The notes below the pieces were generated by a model. That model saw only the letters and a list, made by a program, of their open reading frames with translations, did no database searches and was not told where the DNA came from. Shown one piece after another: positions 52,801 to 64,000 of a stretch of DNA of 64,000 nt; positions within the stretch are counted from its first letter, which is position 1, and each line of letters starts with the position of its first letter. The DNA lies in contig JAITYX010000063.1 of NCBI GenBank assembly GCA_021018815.1, positions 1,736,001 through 1,800,000 on the forward strand, in the 5' to 3' direction. A program made the position numbers and the translations under genes. Source of the stretch: Talinum fruticosum. Lineage: Eukaryota > Streptophyta > Magnoliopsida > Caryophyllales > Talinaceae.

Positions 52801-53974
52801 TGATATCACGCACTATTTGATAACATTGCTAAATGATCTAGCATGCATGACTCTAATTTCCCATCATTTCCATATGATTAATTGTGGGAGAACATTAATA
52901 ATGTTTTCAATATATTTAAGGGTTCTCAAAATGGGAAGGTTGGAATCACAATTGCATGTCATCGGGCGGAGCCATATGATGAGCAACCGAGTAGCAAGGA
53001 GGCAGCTGAAAGACTCTATCAACATTTTTGTGGATGGTAAGTACTAATGTCGCCTTTCGTTAGATGCAATGTAATATAATCAGCCTTGTAAAGGTACTAT
53101 GATTGTATAGGTTGTGGTAATTACAATTGCATGTTAAGTATTTGATTACAATACTCCCACTCATATAACCAAATAAATTAATGAAAAAACAATTACATAC
53201 TTGTTTAAATTTATATGGTTGATTACATCGAAGCAAACCTTATATAAGTACACATTTAATTGTATTTCTAGATTATTAATTATAATTGTACCCCCACATA
53301 TAGTTGTCCTGTTTTTTATTAAAAAATATTATTAAATGGAGGTGACTTTATACCATCAAAATTTCAATAATCCTACTAAAATTGAAAATTGGGAGAAAAT
53401 TCTCTGTTAGCTTCTCCCTAGGCCATTGATGTCGTATATATCTGCAAACCAGTGAAGGTACAAGATGTCATCATCTCTCGAGTTACATGACTTGGAAACC
53501 AAACTCTACTCTATCTCGTAATACTACAAGAACGAGGATACTAAGAGAAACCATCCTATTACAAGAATATTTAATCTGGTGAATATATAATATAATGTAA
53601 TGAGGGCCTCAATCTTGACAATAATCATCAAATCTCATTGATTTTTGTTCGGTCAATTTAATTTGCAGGATATTTAATCCAGTGACATTTGGGGAGTATC
53701 CAAAATCAATGCGATCATTAGTGGGAAATAGACTGCCAGAATTTAGCAAGGAGCAATCTGAAATGCTAAAGCACTCATTTGACTTCTTTGGCTTGAATTA
53801 CTATACTGGTTATTACGCTTTTGAACGACTTCCTACTATGCAACATTATAACCAAGATTCTCACTCTGCTTCAACATGTAAGTTTAGTTTAGTTTTTTTT
53901 TTATTTGTGAAATTAAAACATCAAATATTACAATTTAAATTATATACATAAAAATACTTCATATTATAAGAGAA

Positions 53975-54860
53975 GACCCTTCTCAAACAATTTGGAAAAA
54001 GTGAGACCAATTTCTAAGTTTCCCGATCCTTCCCATATCCTTCTGACTTGTTAGACATTTTCTTCTGTAAATATGGTGTGATTCTAGTTGATATATCCAT
54101 TTTGATCCTCTTACAAAGTCCACGTGCTTGCACCTCCACTCTCCTCCGCTCCACGTTATATGATAAAACACATGCAACATAGACAGCATTCACCACCTTC
54201 TTCTTGTTGGCTTACCCTTTTTATTTTATCAACCTGATCCTCCAACAACTGCCTGGTTTTGCCAGGCTTATATCCAACTGCATATCCTCAATTACCTCCT
54301 GACTGAAGGCACATTGAAAAAAATAAGTGAGCAATGTCCTCGCTCATACGAGAACAAAAATACAGCTCCTTTCACTTGTCTGCATGCATACCAAGTTGTG
54401 CCAATCTTAGCCCTAGTTAGCAGACTATTCAACATCATTAGCCACATTATATGCTTCTGCTTAGGCATTGCTACTGGTGTCTAAATTCTCTCAACCAATG
54501 ATAGCCAGTTCTGATAGCGTATTTCTTATGTGGAGAATATTTCCTTGCTAATTTCTCCTCGAGTTTATTCAGTCTTCTCCAATATCAACTGTCCTGCTGA
54601 AGCCACGCACTCCCAAAACTTTGCACCCTTTAGTTAGATATGATTAATCTACTTCACCCAAAGAATATCTGCCTTTGAAGATACATCCCATAGTGATTTC
54701 CCAAATGTTGCAGCATTCCAAGTCGTACAGCTCCTTACATTGAGTCCTCCTCCTTCCTTTTTGTTAAACATACCTGCTCCGACGCAACTAGACCAATCAC
54801 TTTCTTCTCCTCCATGCCCCCAAAGGAAAGCCCTATAGATTTGCTCAATCTGTGTGAATA
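53975..54860 (-). pseudogene. LINE fragment in GH1 copy 2 intron 9
   Basis: On the minus strand, RAFLWGHGGEEESDW, GGGLNVRSCTTWNAATFG and DILWVK (about 54840-54640), then FFQCAFSQEVIEDMQLD (about 54330-54260), follow the reverse transcriptase C-terminus to zf-RVT order of a plant LINE. Stops are frequent. It lies antisense to the GH1 gene. Confidence 0.65.
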
Positions 54861-55911
54861 TAGGTTTGGATAAGGCTCAAGGGAGCTAACCAATCGGTTA
54901 TATGAGTCTTACTAGGTCAAATTAAAATTGGACAGGACCGGAACGAAACTAAAAATATTAAAAATTTTGGACTAAAATCGGTACACTTTAGGATAGAACA
55001 ATGCAACTAAACAGGCCTTTGGAACCTGAGGATAATGTTCCCCTTTAATTTATAGAAAATATTTTAATGCCCTATAAATTGATCATGGATAAGAGGTTAA
55101 TTCTTTTTTCTTTAATTGTGACAGTTTGGAACAAGAATAATCAACCCATCGGAAAGCCGGTATTTCTATTTATTCCCTACACTTTAAATTTAAATTTAAA
55201 TATTATTTTTTTAAGTTTCATATTTTTCTATTGCATGTAATTTCTTTTGCAGACACCGAAACCTTGGCTTTTTTATTATCCGGAGGGTTTGGAGAAATTG
55301 GTCGTACTTTTGAAAGAAAGATATGAAAATCCAGTAATTTTCATAACTGAAAATGGTAACCATATAGTGAATTTGCATCTCTAAATTATTATTATTATTA
55401 TCATAATTTCATTTCATATATTTTTTCATACTTTTTCTAATTGTACATTGTTACAGGCTACGGTACTAATGATCAACTAAACACAACTCATTCAATCGAT
55501 GAATATCTTAAAGATAATCCAAGAATTGAATATTTACAAGGCCATTTAGCTCACCTTCTTCGAGCTATTAAGTAAGTTTGCCTCTGAATTTTAGTTTCTT
55601 TGACTTCTTTCTCAGCTCAGGAGAATACAAAATCAATAATAAGGCTGGTCAATTAACATAAACAAGTGCTTGATGCGGTTGAAATTTGAATATATAATGG
55701 CAGGAGAGGTGCTGATGTAAAGGGGTATTTTGCATGGTCATTCTTGGACGTTTTTGAGTGGCAATCAGGTTATTTAAGTAAATTTGGTCTCATCTACATT
55801 GATCGTATCAACAACTTGAAGAGAATTATGAAAGATTCAGGAAAATGGTACAAGAATATGTTGCGTTCCAGAAACATAAACACTATCCTTACCCTTAGGT
55901 GGTTCATGTGA

Positions 55912-57179
55912 TTCAAGGGTTATGGTTTTTATTTTTATATATTCCTGTCTCGATAATATTTTTCTTTCTTTCTTCTTTTCCTCTTCTTTGATACGGTATC
56001 AAGATATTGGAACATTGACAGCTAATTAATAAATTGTACTTTAGGAGGATAACGAACTTTAATGTTAGTAGCGCAAGTTGTGGATACTTTAAATATATAA
56101 CGTTTTTATACCAACACCAAATTGAAAGTTGGTCAACTCAACCATTTACGTGCATATTAAACATGAACAATCACTTAAAATGATTTAGTTTTGTATTTTG
56201 AATACAATTGCATACCGTTGTGAAATTATTACATTATATGAGTTAAACACCATACAACTCCACTTTAATATAAAAACATTAAATATATTGAAAGTCCTGG
56301 TAGCCAGCTTTAGAGTTGGGATGACTATCGTCCATCCCTAACTCTCCCCAAATAAAGTATAAATTATTAGTTAGGGGTGTTTCTTTCAGGTGGAAAATAT
56401 TTTCTCGAAAAATTATCATTTTATTTTCCAACGTTTGGTAACATAAGTGGTGGATAAATATTTTTTGTGGGAAAATAATTTCCCTCAATCAAGGGAAAAT
56501 AAATTTCCTTTTATGAGTAAGGAAGTTAATTTTCCTCTGCCTCAATCAAGGGAAAATAAGTAATAAAATAAATCTTTCGATTAAGAAAAGTTGTTGAAAC
56601 CCTTATGAACGCTCCTTTTCCACTCAATTATTATTTCATCATACAATCTTTAGCCACGAGTTCCACAAATCTTGTATAACCTTCCCATCAAACATATTTA
56701 TTTGTTACAGATAATCCGAATTTGAAGAATTAATTCATGTTGTAGATCGATCCGACAATCAATCAACAATTTAAACAAATAAAAATATAATTATATGAAA
56801 AGAAATTGATATAATCACTCCAAAAGTGAAAAACAATACCACTTATTAAAAGAGGGAATGAACAGACACTCAAAAATGAAGAAATGATCATTATTTTTAG
56901 AGTAAATACCAAATAAAATATAAATTAAAGAGAGATTGAGGCTCATCATTGGAAACAGTTCTAGGAAAAGAATGAGATAAGGTTATATGGGAAGAAGGGG
57001 GAGAGAGGCGTAGTAAAAGAAATATTGATGCAAGAAAAGACTAATTCTATGACATCCATAATTAAAAAAACAAAGCAAATGTAATCTTTTTTTATAGAAA
57101 AGAATAAGCCAATTATTTATTAAACAGAATAAACTATATATTCCTTGAAAGTGGCCCATTACTTGTAAATCTTTTCCAC
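55912..57179. other. intergenic between GH1 copy 2 and the Pack-type element
   Basis: AT-rich without genes. Around 56370-56560 are GGAAAAT/ATTTTCC-rich sequences (TTTCAGGTGGAAAATATTTT) like the subterminal repeats of the 57183-60558 element, perhaps a decayed relative. Confidence 0.45.
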
Positions 57180-57299
57180 CAAGGGTGTGTTTGGTTGGGG
57201 GAAAACCATTTTCCGGAAAATAATTTTCCGATTTTCATGTGTTTGGTATCGAAATTTCGGAAAATCATTTTTAGGGAAAATGAATTTTCCCCTAAAACA

Positions 57300-57620
57300 A
57301 CAAACTATTTTCCCCTGTGAGGAAAGGGAAGTTGCGTTTTCCTTCGCTGCTCCTTTTGCTCCCTTCGCTTGCTCCATCGTTGCTCCGCCTCTCTCTCTCT
57401 CTTTCTCCAGTCTCCATCGTTGCAGTATCGCTGCTCCACCTCTCTTTCTCCATCCTTGCTCGTATCTCTCTCTCTCAAGCCTCCATCCTTGCTCGGCTTT
57501 CGCTCTCTCCAGTCTCCAAGCCTTCCTCACGCAGCGAGATGCAGCAATGTTTCTCCCTTCCTACTCGAGACAGTTCTTCACACAACTCTCTCTCCATTGT
57601 TGTCAATTTTATCGGTAAGA
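57300..57620 (+). repeat. CT-rich tract in the Pack-type element
   Basis: A pyrimidine-rich region of short TCTCTC, CTCCATC and TTGCTC repeats, with open frames in all three plus-strand phases that are Ser/Leu/Pro-rich and differ in every frame. This argues for low complexity rather than coding. It may derive from a gene leader. Confidence 0.6.
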
Positions 57621-57898
57621 CACACTCTCTTGCTCTTTTTGATTCAGTTGTTTCTCTTTTAGGGCTTTGGTTTGCGACTTTTAGGGTTTCGATTTGTCAA
57701 TTTTAGGGTTTTGATTTTTCAATTTTCGCTTTGCTTGTGCTTGTCGAATTCTAGGTTTTTATGACTATGGAGTGCTTGAACTGAAGCAAGCAATTTTGTA
57801 TGGATAATTGATTGCTGTGTGAAAATCAATTGATTGTGTACTATCTCTCGAACACTCTTCACTAATAAGGTTGGAAAGCGAGACTTTCCATTGATATT

Positions 57899-58102
57899 AT
57901 GTTACCTGACGAACCCAATTACCCAAATTTTGTGAAAGGAAGCTCCGAACCTCACACTTTGCAAAGAAGCGGGGCATCCCAAATTTGGTCAATGGAATGG
58001 ATAAATTGTGCTACAGTGGGGCCACATTTCTTGGATATTCCTAAACTGGATTTTGGTGCTGCTCATGAAATAAGGAGGGCATTCAGTGAAGGAGACATAA
58101 AG
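57899..58102 (+). pseudogene. captured exon of a CCT-domain gene
   Basis: The frame MLPDEPNYPNFVK...LDFGAAHEIRRAFSEGDIK ends exactly at a GT donor (58103). RRAFSEGDIK is a conserved segment found ahead of the CCT domain in CCT-motif (CMF/COL-like) transcriptional regulators. The second part of the domain follows at 58430-58557 after an intron-sized gap, so the genomic exon-intron structure was captured. It is incomplete and has no promoter of its own. Confidence 0.6.
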
Positions 58103-58429
58103 GTTAGATACTAAAGTATTGAGCAATTTCTTATTTTCTTTCATATTATGACACTCTAAAATCAAGTCTGTCTATCAAGTCAAGGTAGAACTATATCCCA
58201 TGATCTGGTCACCCTATTATTGGCTTATATTTTTCTTACATTTGCTTGAAAGTAGGAATCGACTGAAACTTAAGTGAATAAGAATCCGGCAAGACAATTC
58301 GCCTGTTCGGTGGATCATGCTTTGCATTGATGAATAAGCATTTTTGCATTGATCAATGAGCATTTTTGCTATGTCATTAATTCTAGGTCTCTTTTTATGA
58401 CATGCTCTAGGTAATGGTAACATAAACAT

Positions 58430-58557
58430 CATCCACTCTCCTCTGTAGCAGCCACTTGTAATGGTAGCTCCGCCTCCGAAGATCGCTTGCAGAAACTTTC
58501 CAGATACGAAATAAGAAGTCAAAGAGGAAGTTTGGGAGGAAAATCAAGGTCGAGTAC
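58430..58557 (+). pseudogene. captured CCT-domain fragment
   Basis: SSASEDRLQKLSRY is followed, after one missing base at about 58507, by RNKKSKRKFGRKIKVEY. This is the start of a CCT domain (nuclear, DNA- and NF-Y-binding in CONSTANS-type proteins). The rest (normally YxCRKxLADxRPR and on) is missing. The match to the family is strong; the copy cannot make a working domain. Confidence 0.75.
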
Positions 58558-58953
58558 TATTTATGGCAAGCATCTTAACATACTAATTAAATTACTTTAA
58601 GATTCTAATATTGAATTTTCTTTCTAAATAAGATAACAACTATGTCTTTGCATGTAAGATTATCCAAATGGCATGAACATGGTTATTGCTTTATAACATT
58701 ACTATTCAATGTGACTACTGTAAGCAATAAAATCTTTTCTAGTTTTTTGAAGGTGGAGTGATCTATGATTTAAGTGGAATAAATTTGCTACTTGTCCTCG
58801 GTGTCTTAGTTAGGATTGGATTTTTCTGAAATGGGTTCTTGACTTTTTCACGTGAAGGGGTTTGTTATTTTGGAATATACACACATGCACAGTATACTAT
58901 TTCTATTATTTTGCTATTGCCCTTTATCGTATCCGATATATCTCAAATTCCAG

Positions 58954-59144
58954 TTTATGAAGGGACCAAATCCTTTTAAAAAGAGGAGGATGAAGCTCGT
59001 CTAGTAAATGTTTATGGAAAATCTAAACTAGAATCGGAGAAGCTGATTTTTGCAAGGTGTTCAAACTTTGCAATTTTGAGAAGCGAGCATTATATATGGG
59101 CCACGAGACAATATCACACTGTTCGAAGTCCCTTCCAGTTCGAG
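58954..59144 (+). pseudogene. captured exon of RmlD / MAT2B-like NAD(P)-binding gene
   Basis: After an AG acceptor (58952-58953) the frame reads YEGTKSF, a stop (TAA at a conserved Tyr position), KEEDEARLVNVYGKSKLESE, then KLIFARCSNFAILRS, a 1-base insertion, and SIIYGPR. It ends at a GT donor (59145). VYGKSK carries the YxxxK pair of short-chain/extended dehydrogenases, and the pattern fits plant dTDP-4-dehydrorhamnose reductase / MAT2-beta-like proteins. It is one broken exon, unrelated to the CCT fragment beside it. Confidence 0.7.
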
Positions 59145-60182
59145 GTTCGTATCTGCAGAATGAGTGTGGCATCATTGTATATTTTTGATAGATTGTTATA
59201 TGGTACTAGTACTTGGCAGAGGGTTACACAAGCTTGCCATTGTGGTAGTAGAAACTTAAAACTTTCCTAGATAAGAAAAAGATGGGATTTGTCAAAGAAC
59301 CTACCACTTCTTCTAATGCATAACTCTCATAAACTTGGCATTACACCATATAGTTGGTAATTTGGTCATTCGATCATAGCAAAGTCATAGCCTTAACCCT
59401 TGAATTTTAGACCTAAGGAAATGAAAATGTTTGATTTTTGAATATTGAGTTTGAAGTTGAAAGACTCGTCATGTTGATGTCATGCCGGAAAATGTTTGAA
59501 TGCACTATTTATTTGGTTACACACATCTAGGCTCCTTTTATTTGGACTTGGAAGCAACACTTTATCAAGTCCAGTGATCAATGTTATGGTCTCATGGATA
59601 ATTTTTGAACATTGAAGTTCTAACTACATGAGCCTTTATAACAAGGATTTAAAGCTTTTGAATTGTGTTTAATATTTCCATCCTTTGTGTGGTGCAATGA
59701 ATTGATCAATAAGTTGATTATTACCGTTTTTGGTTCAGATATAAAAACCTATGAATTCTGTTGGGTGAATATTGTGTCACATACCCTTTTTTCCACTTGT
59801 CATTACTCATTCGAGTATAAACAATTGCTGATTTGTTGCAAATTATGACGTTTCGAGTCGATCGGGGTGTGGAATCTCCAGCGAGATACATCCATGGACA
59901 TTAGCAAACTGGTTAAAACATTGAGTGTATCTCTTATTTCATTCAAAGATGGTGTCAAATTAACACTAGCGGAACCATGATTTCTCCATACTCAAAGATA
60001 AAAGATATTTGATCTTTCTACCAAAATCCGTGAATGAAGTTTCGATATCTCGATTCTATTCATGTCTCGTATATTTCTTTGACCAACATGTTGGATACAA
60101 AAATACATGTAAAATAGAAATATTGTGTGATATTGGCCTTGGATTGTAACCGAAACTCATGAAGTTACCAGCTTATGTAATT

Positions 60183-60394
60183 GAGGGTTTAGGGTTCGGG
60201 GTTTTGGGTATGTGGTTTAGGATTTAGGGTTTAGGGTATGGGGGTTTAGGGTTTAGGTATGCGGTTTAGGGTTTAGGGTATGCGGTTTAGGGTTTAGGGT
60301 TTAGGGTATGGGGTTTAGGGTTTAGTGTATGGAGTTTAGGGTTTAGGGTTTGGGGCTTAGGGTTTATGGTTTAGGGTATGGGGTTTAGGGTTTA
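60183..60394 (+). repeat. telomere-like (TTTAGGG) tract
   Basis: About 210 bases of GGTTTAGGGTTTAGGGTATG-type repeats: plant telomere heptamers mixed with variants (TATG, TGGGG, GCGG). It lies near the right end of the Pack-type element. Confidence 0.85.
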
Positions 60395-60558
60395 TTAATT
60401 TCCTTCCTACCAAACAAAGGAAAATGAGTTTTTGGAAAATTATTTTTCATTGGACCAAATAAAGGAAAATGTATGTGGAAAACGATTTTCAAGAAAAATC
60501 ATTTTTCCATGGAAAATTAATTTCCGAGAAAATGATTTTCCCCCAACCAAACACACCC

Positions 60559-60857
60559 CAAGTCAGCAGTTATAGTTAATTAAGGACTAATGTAAGAAAA
60601 CACGTTCATATTTAATTTAATACTCCTATTGCTGGATATCTATAAAAAAAAATATATTAGTTAGAAATTAAAATTTATATCATAAATATCTTTGAGGTCA
60701 GTCGTTGCTTAGCTTGCATGAATCATGATCCACTTTTTTAGCAACACAATGTTGATCCCGCTAATAATAATAAGTAATATTCGAAGGAAATAAAATAATA
60801 AATAATTGAATTTAAATTAAATGACAAAATTGAGAGATAAATTGGTGTATTGGCATC
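60559..60857. other. promoter region of GH1 copy 3
   Basis: AT-rich spacer between the Pack-type element and GH1 copy 3, with no other feature recognised. The element therefore lies about 360 bases upstream of the ATG. Confidence 0.4.
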
Positions 60858-60865
60858 TATATAAG
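60858..60865 (+). promoter_or_regulatory. TATA box of GH1 copy 3
   Basis: TATATAAG lies 51 bases before the proposed ATG, fitting a short leader of about 25 bases. Positional inference only. Confidence 0.5.
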
Positions 60866-60915
60866 ATGTGTAGAAGTTTTTGGACAAATTGTTTGAGCCC
60901 AGAGGTTTTAAAAAA

Positions 60916-63692
60916 ATGTCATTTATCGTTGCATTTCTCGTTATATTTGCAATAAATACAAATGCATGCGCTAGCCTTGAGGTTGAGATTAGTCGTTCAA
61001 GTTTTCCACAAAACTTCATATTTGGTGCTGCTTCTGCCTCTTATCAGGTTCCTCATTTACTCTCTTCACTTATTTGCTTCATCTTCTGTTTTACAGTTGT
61101 TATAGATTGATGAGGGTTTTGGCATAACGATTCAAAATTAAGTCATAGATGCGTTATAGGTCCAAGGTTTGATTTCTTCATCTTCTGTTGTACAATTGTT
61201 CAGAAATTAACTCAGTCAAAAACTTAAGGTCTTAAGCCGATGTATGGTTAAAAGCCCATGAATACATTTATTTTTTCACATACCTCCTCACGCAGATGGT
61301 CATCGGGTTTTAAGTGCGATGCTGCAAAGACTAGTTCTAACTTTGTGTAATAATCAACATGGGCGTTTTGAGATTCGAATTTGAGATCATCCGATACTAT
61401 ATTTAACAAGAACAAAAAGGATAAAATGAGGTTTGAAAGCCTAAGACTAAGTTTGTAATCTCACATAATTTTTGTATTTTATTATAATATGTGGAAAAGC
61501 AATACAACTATATAACAACCAAAAGGTTACCAACTCAAAGAATAGGAATCAAATTAAATTAAAGTTTGTGGCCGGCCAAGAATAGGTGTTATCCGGCAAG
61601 TGATAAGTTTTTTCCTTGCTTGCTTTGACCAGGACGAATTCTGCAAAATTCCTAGACCACAATGCCACAATAAAACCTAATAATTAACTAATATTTTTTT
61701 AAATGATAAGTACAGGTCATCCTCATTGAGCCCTAATCCCAATAGGATTTAGCGGCCGAAAGGGGAAGGGAAACCCAAGCTTAATAGCTTGGTTGACCAC
61801 CTGCTTATCTGCACACAAAGAAAATTGCAAGTCATAAGATTTGACCTCAACTATGAAAAGTGGCTACAATGCCGCTTGAGCTAGAACTCATTGGCTAATA
61901 ATTAACCAATATGACCATATAGTATTTGTTTGCATCAATCCATCAAGTGATATTTGTTAATTTTATTAGTTTGATATTTTCTCAACTAATTATTCATGAG
62001 ATGTCTTTTAATTTAAAATTACAAAAATACTCTTTATCTCTATGAATTTAAAATTATAAATTATCAAAGAATCTAATAAAAGATGCTATCATGTTATTGC
62101 ACTATTTTGTATGGCTTTGTAGAAAGCCTATAATAATCAACATTTTTTTTAATTTTTGGTGACTGCAGATTGAAGGAGCTGCTAATGTGAATGGGAAAGG
62201 TCAAAGCAATTGGGATTACCACACCCACAAATATCCAAGTTTGTGTCCCCTCTTTTTCACCCTCTCTTACTGCTCTTGGACTAGTCTACCCGAACACGAT
62301 TTTAAATTTAACATACAAGCGGCCATGAACTCAAGACCTTGCCAAGACGAGCTTCTCGTACTAAGAAATTTTTACCTGCAATCCATTCAACTTGGTTCCG
62401 ATAAGAAAATCGGCCTCAAACTCAAGGATTCTCGTTCACTAATCTCTCTTTCCTTTTCTTTCAGAAGCTTTACTTCTGGTCTTATCAATCCGCCCTTATA
62501 TTAATTTGCAAAGGTTTAGCTATATCAATATCCACCTCGATATTTAAAAGGACCAAGAATGTCCTCCTCCTCCAAATTCGTAAACTCACCTGTTACGAGT
62601 TTAGAAAATCCCTATGAATGAATGAGACTCAAGTGCAAGGGTTTAAAACATTGGGAAGATAGTTCATCTAAATTTTCATTGTAAATAAACAATGAGAAAA
62701 AAAATGACTAGAAAGAAACTTGGTTGCAATTCAATTTATTTTGATAAAAAGTTATCTTTTACCATTAGCTTCAAACCCATAAAAATTTTAAAATATTTTT
62801 GAAAAAATTATGTCCTTCCAAAAACATCTTAAAGTTAATTCAATATATTTCATGCATGTTTTGGTAGACATTACGGCAGATGGAACCAATGGAGATGTGG
62901 CAGATGATTTCTACCATCGTTACAGGGTAAGTATAACACCTACTATTAAGTCAATCTAGTTGTACCCCTCAAGACATTTGTAGAATTTTTTTTTTTATAA
63001 TTTTGATATTTGTGAATAATAATATTTGATTGCATGAAGCATGATTCTCAAATGAATTTAATTCAAAGTCTCTCATAATTTCAGGAGGATATTAAATTGA
63101 TGAAGGATATGGGTTTAGATTCGTTTCGATTATCCATCTCATGGACAAGAATATTGCCTAAGTAAGCATACCCTCTATGTTATGCATAAATTCTTAAATA
63201 AAAATATCTTACATAAAAGTTACGATGATATCTACTTATAACATTAAGTTGGCCTCAAAAATAAAAGGATTTAGTAGTGGTGCATATATAGTTTGACTTC
63301 CTCATAAAGAAATTAAATGAGTAGTGTACTAATCCCATGGTCCGCAGGAGGAAACAAGGCCGGCGGTGTGAACCAACTTGGGATTGATTTCTACAACAAT
63401 CTCATCGATGAACTTCTAGCCAATGGTGATCAATCATTCACTCATGAATCACAATATTAATATAATTCATTTTATTTACTTTTATGAGCATATTTGGGGC
63501 AGATATAGAGCCGTTTGTGACCCTCCACCATTGGGACGTTCCACAATACCTTGAAGAAAAATATGGCGATTTTTTAAGCCCTAATATTGTGTAAGTTAGA
63601 TCATTAATTATCTGCATGTTAATTACTGCATCAAAATTTATATAGACGGATATACAAATTATTATTTCCTCTCATCTTTAAAGGTATCATTA

Positions 63693-63754
<62 letters not shown>

Positions 63755-64000
63755 TTTGCTTACCATTATGATATATATGTAGGGCGGATTTTGTGGACTA
63801 TGCGGATATATGCTTTAGAGAATTTGGAGACAGGGTAAAATATTGGGCGACACTAAATGAACCTAATGCTTACGCAAGGTATGGATACTCAAGCGGGATT
63901 CTCGTCCCAAACCGTTGCACCCGCACAAACACTTCTTTCCCTTGCACTGCTGGCAACTCAGGCATTGAGCCTTATCTCGTTGGCCACCATTTGCTACTCT
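60916..64000 (+). CDS. GH1 beta-glucosidase, copy 3, partial (exons 1-7)
   Basis: Exons: 60916-61047, 62169-62238, 62868-62926, 63085-63160/63161, 63348-63425, 63503-63590, and 63783 to beyond the window end. The N-terminus is signal-like ([17 protein letters not shown]). Landmarks: [25 protein letters not shown], and TLNEP (acid/base Glu); the nucleophile exon lies outside the window. It is closest to copy 2 ([20 protein letters not shown]). Exon 4 has one base more than in copies 1 and 2: it ends CCTAA before GTAAGC instead of CCTA or CCGA. Splicing at that GT shifts the frame and meets a stop in exon 5, so this copy may be broken, may use an unusual site, or may reflect a sequence error. 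The ATG is chosen because it gives the signal peptide and matches the exon 1 length of the other copies. Confidence 0.82.
61695..61900 (-). mobile_element. tRNA-derived SINE in GH1 copy 3 intron 2
   Basis: On the minus strand, a box A-like TAGCTCAAGCGG (61872-61883) is followed about 25 bases later by a diverged box B (AGGTCAAATCT, 61838-61848). A body with CCTTTCGGCCGCTAAATCC follows, then a tail ending TTTAAAAAAATATT. This order (pol III promoter, unrelated body, A-rich tail) is that of a plant SINE. Confidence 0.6.
63695..63751 (+). repeat. (AT)n microsatellite in GH1 copy 3 intron 6
   Basis: Perfect AT dinucleotide run of about 56 bases, 30 bases before the exon 7 acceptor. Confidence 0.95.

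Larger units (their letters stand above)
57183..60558. mobile_element. Pack-type TIR transposon carrying host gene fragments, 3.4 kb
   Basis: The left end GGGTGTGTTTGGTTGGGGGA and the inverted right end are identical for over 20 bases and nearly so for 31 (one mismatch), with shared GGAAAAT subterminal motifs. CAA flanks both sides (57180-57182, 60559-60561), a 3-bp duplication like that of PIF/Harbinger elements, though those prefer TTA/TAA. No transposase is present. Inside are a CT-rich block, a CCT-domain gene fragment, a RmlD/MAT2B-like exon and a telomere-like tract, each annotated separately. Confidence 0.75.

Noticed and set aside
57187..57706. Three overlapping plus-strand open frames
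   Set aside because: All three phases are open because the DNA is CT-rich; products are Ser/Leu/Pro strings and none shows a domain.
60183..60394. CRISPR-like or satellite array
   Set aside because: Units are telomere-type heptamers without spacers, in a plant genome.

Overview
This window is nuclear DNA from a flowering plant, most likely a eudicot. It holds three tandem family-1 glycoside hydrolase (GH1) beta-glucosidase genes with the 13-exon layout usual for plant BGLU genes, an F-box gene with a kelch/F-box-associated style C-terminus, a PPR fragment, plant-type L1 LINEs (DUF4283 ORF1, AP endonuclease, reverse transcriptase, zf-RVT), a Ty1/copia element, and TTTAGGG-type telomere-like repeats. 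There are no prokaryotic features. Genes are sparse and most of the rest is nested, decayed transposon sequence.

Layout. 1-1.6 kb: LINE remnant, and a PPR pseudogene fragment between two inverted tRNA-like sequences. 3.2-12 kb: a degenerate LINE (about 4.4-10.25 kb) split by a hAT-like element with a perfect 8-bp target duplication, two copies of a Mutator-like non-autonomous family, and a Tourist/Harbinger-type MITE. 12.8-14.0 kb: F-box gene, frameshifted in this sequence. 14.4-19.2 kb: LINE remnants on the minus strand, one interrupted by a hAT-like element. 20.85-25.6 kb: GH1 copy 1, complete (529 codons when 13 exons are joined). 25.9-36.1 kb: a Harbinger-like element, a foldback MITE, a second LINE lineage containing a solo LTR, another LINE fragment and an RRM-like fragment. 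37.26-55.9 kb: GH1 copy 2, spread over 18.6 kb because intron 3 holds a 10.1-kb copia element which itself holds a LINE; exon 7 carries a 1-nt deletion. 57.18-60.56 kb: a terminal-inverted-repeat element with fragments of two unrelated host genes (a CCT-domain gene and a RmlD/MAT2B-like NAD(P)-binding gene) and a telomere-like tract. 60.9 kb to the end: GH1 copy 3, cut by the window edge.

The three GH1 genes lie head to tail, share exon boundaries and phases, and encode secreted-type enzymes with TINEP/TLNEP and (in copies 1 and 2) ITENG catalytic motifs. They look like a local tandem expansion driven apart by transposon insertion. Each copy has its own oddity: copy 1 has FGW instead of the glycone-binding FEW and a GC splice donor; copy 2 has a frameshift and HYD instead of HWD; copy 3 has an extra base at the exon 4 donor. 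Several of these are single-base indels next to homopolymers, so assembly error must be separated from real decay.

The most interesting unit is the 57.18-60.56 kb element, a Pack-type gene-capturing transposon with nearly identical terminal repeats. Organism, expression and exact TE family names cannot be settled from sequence alone.
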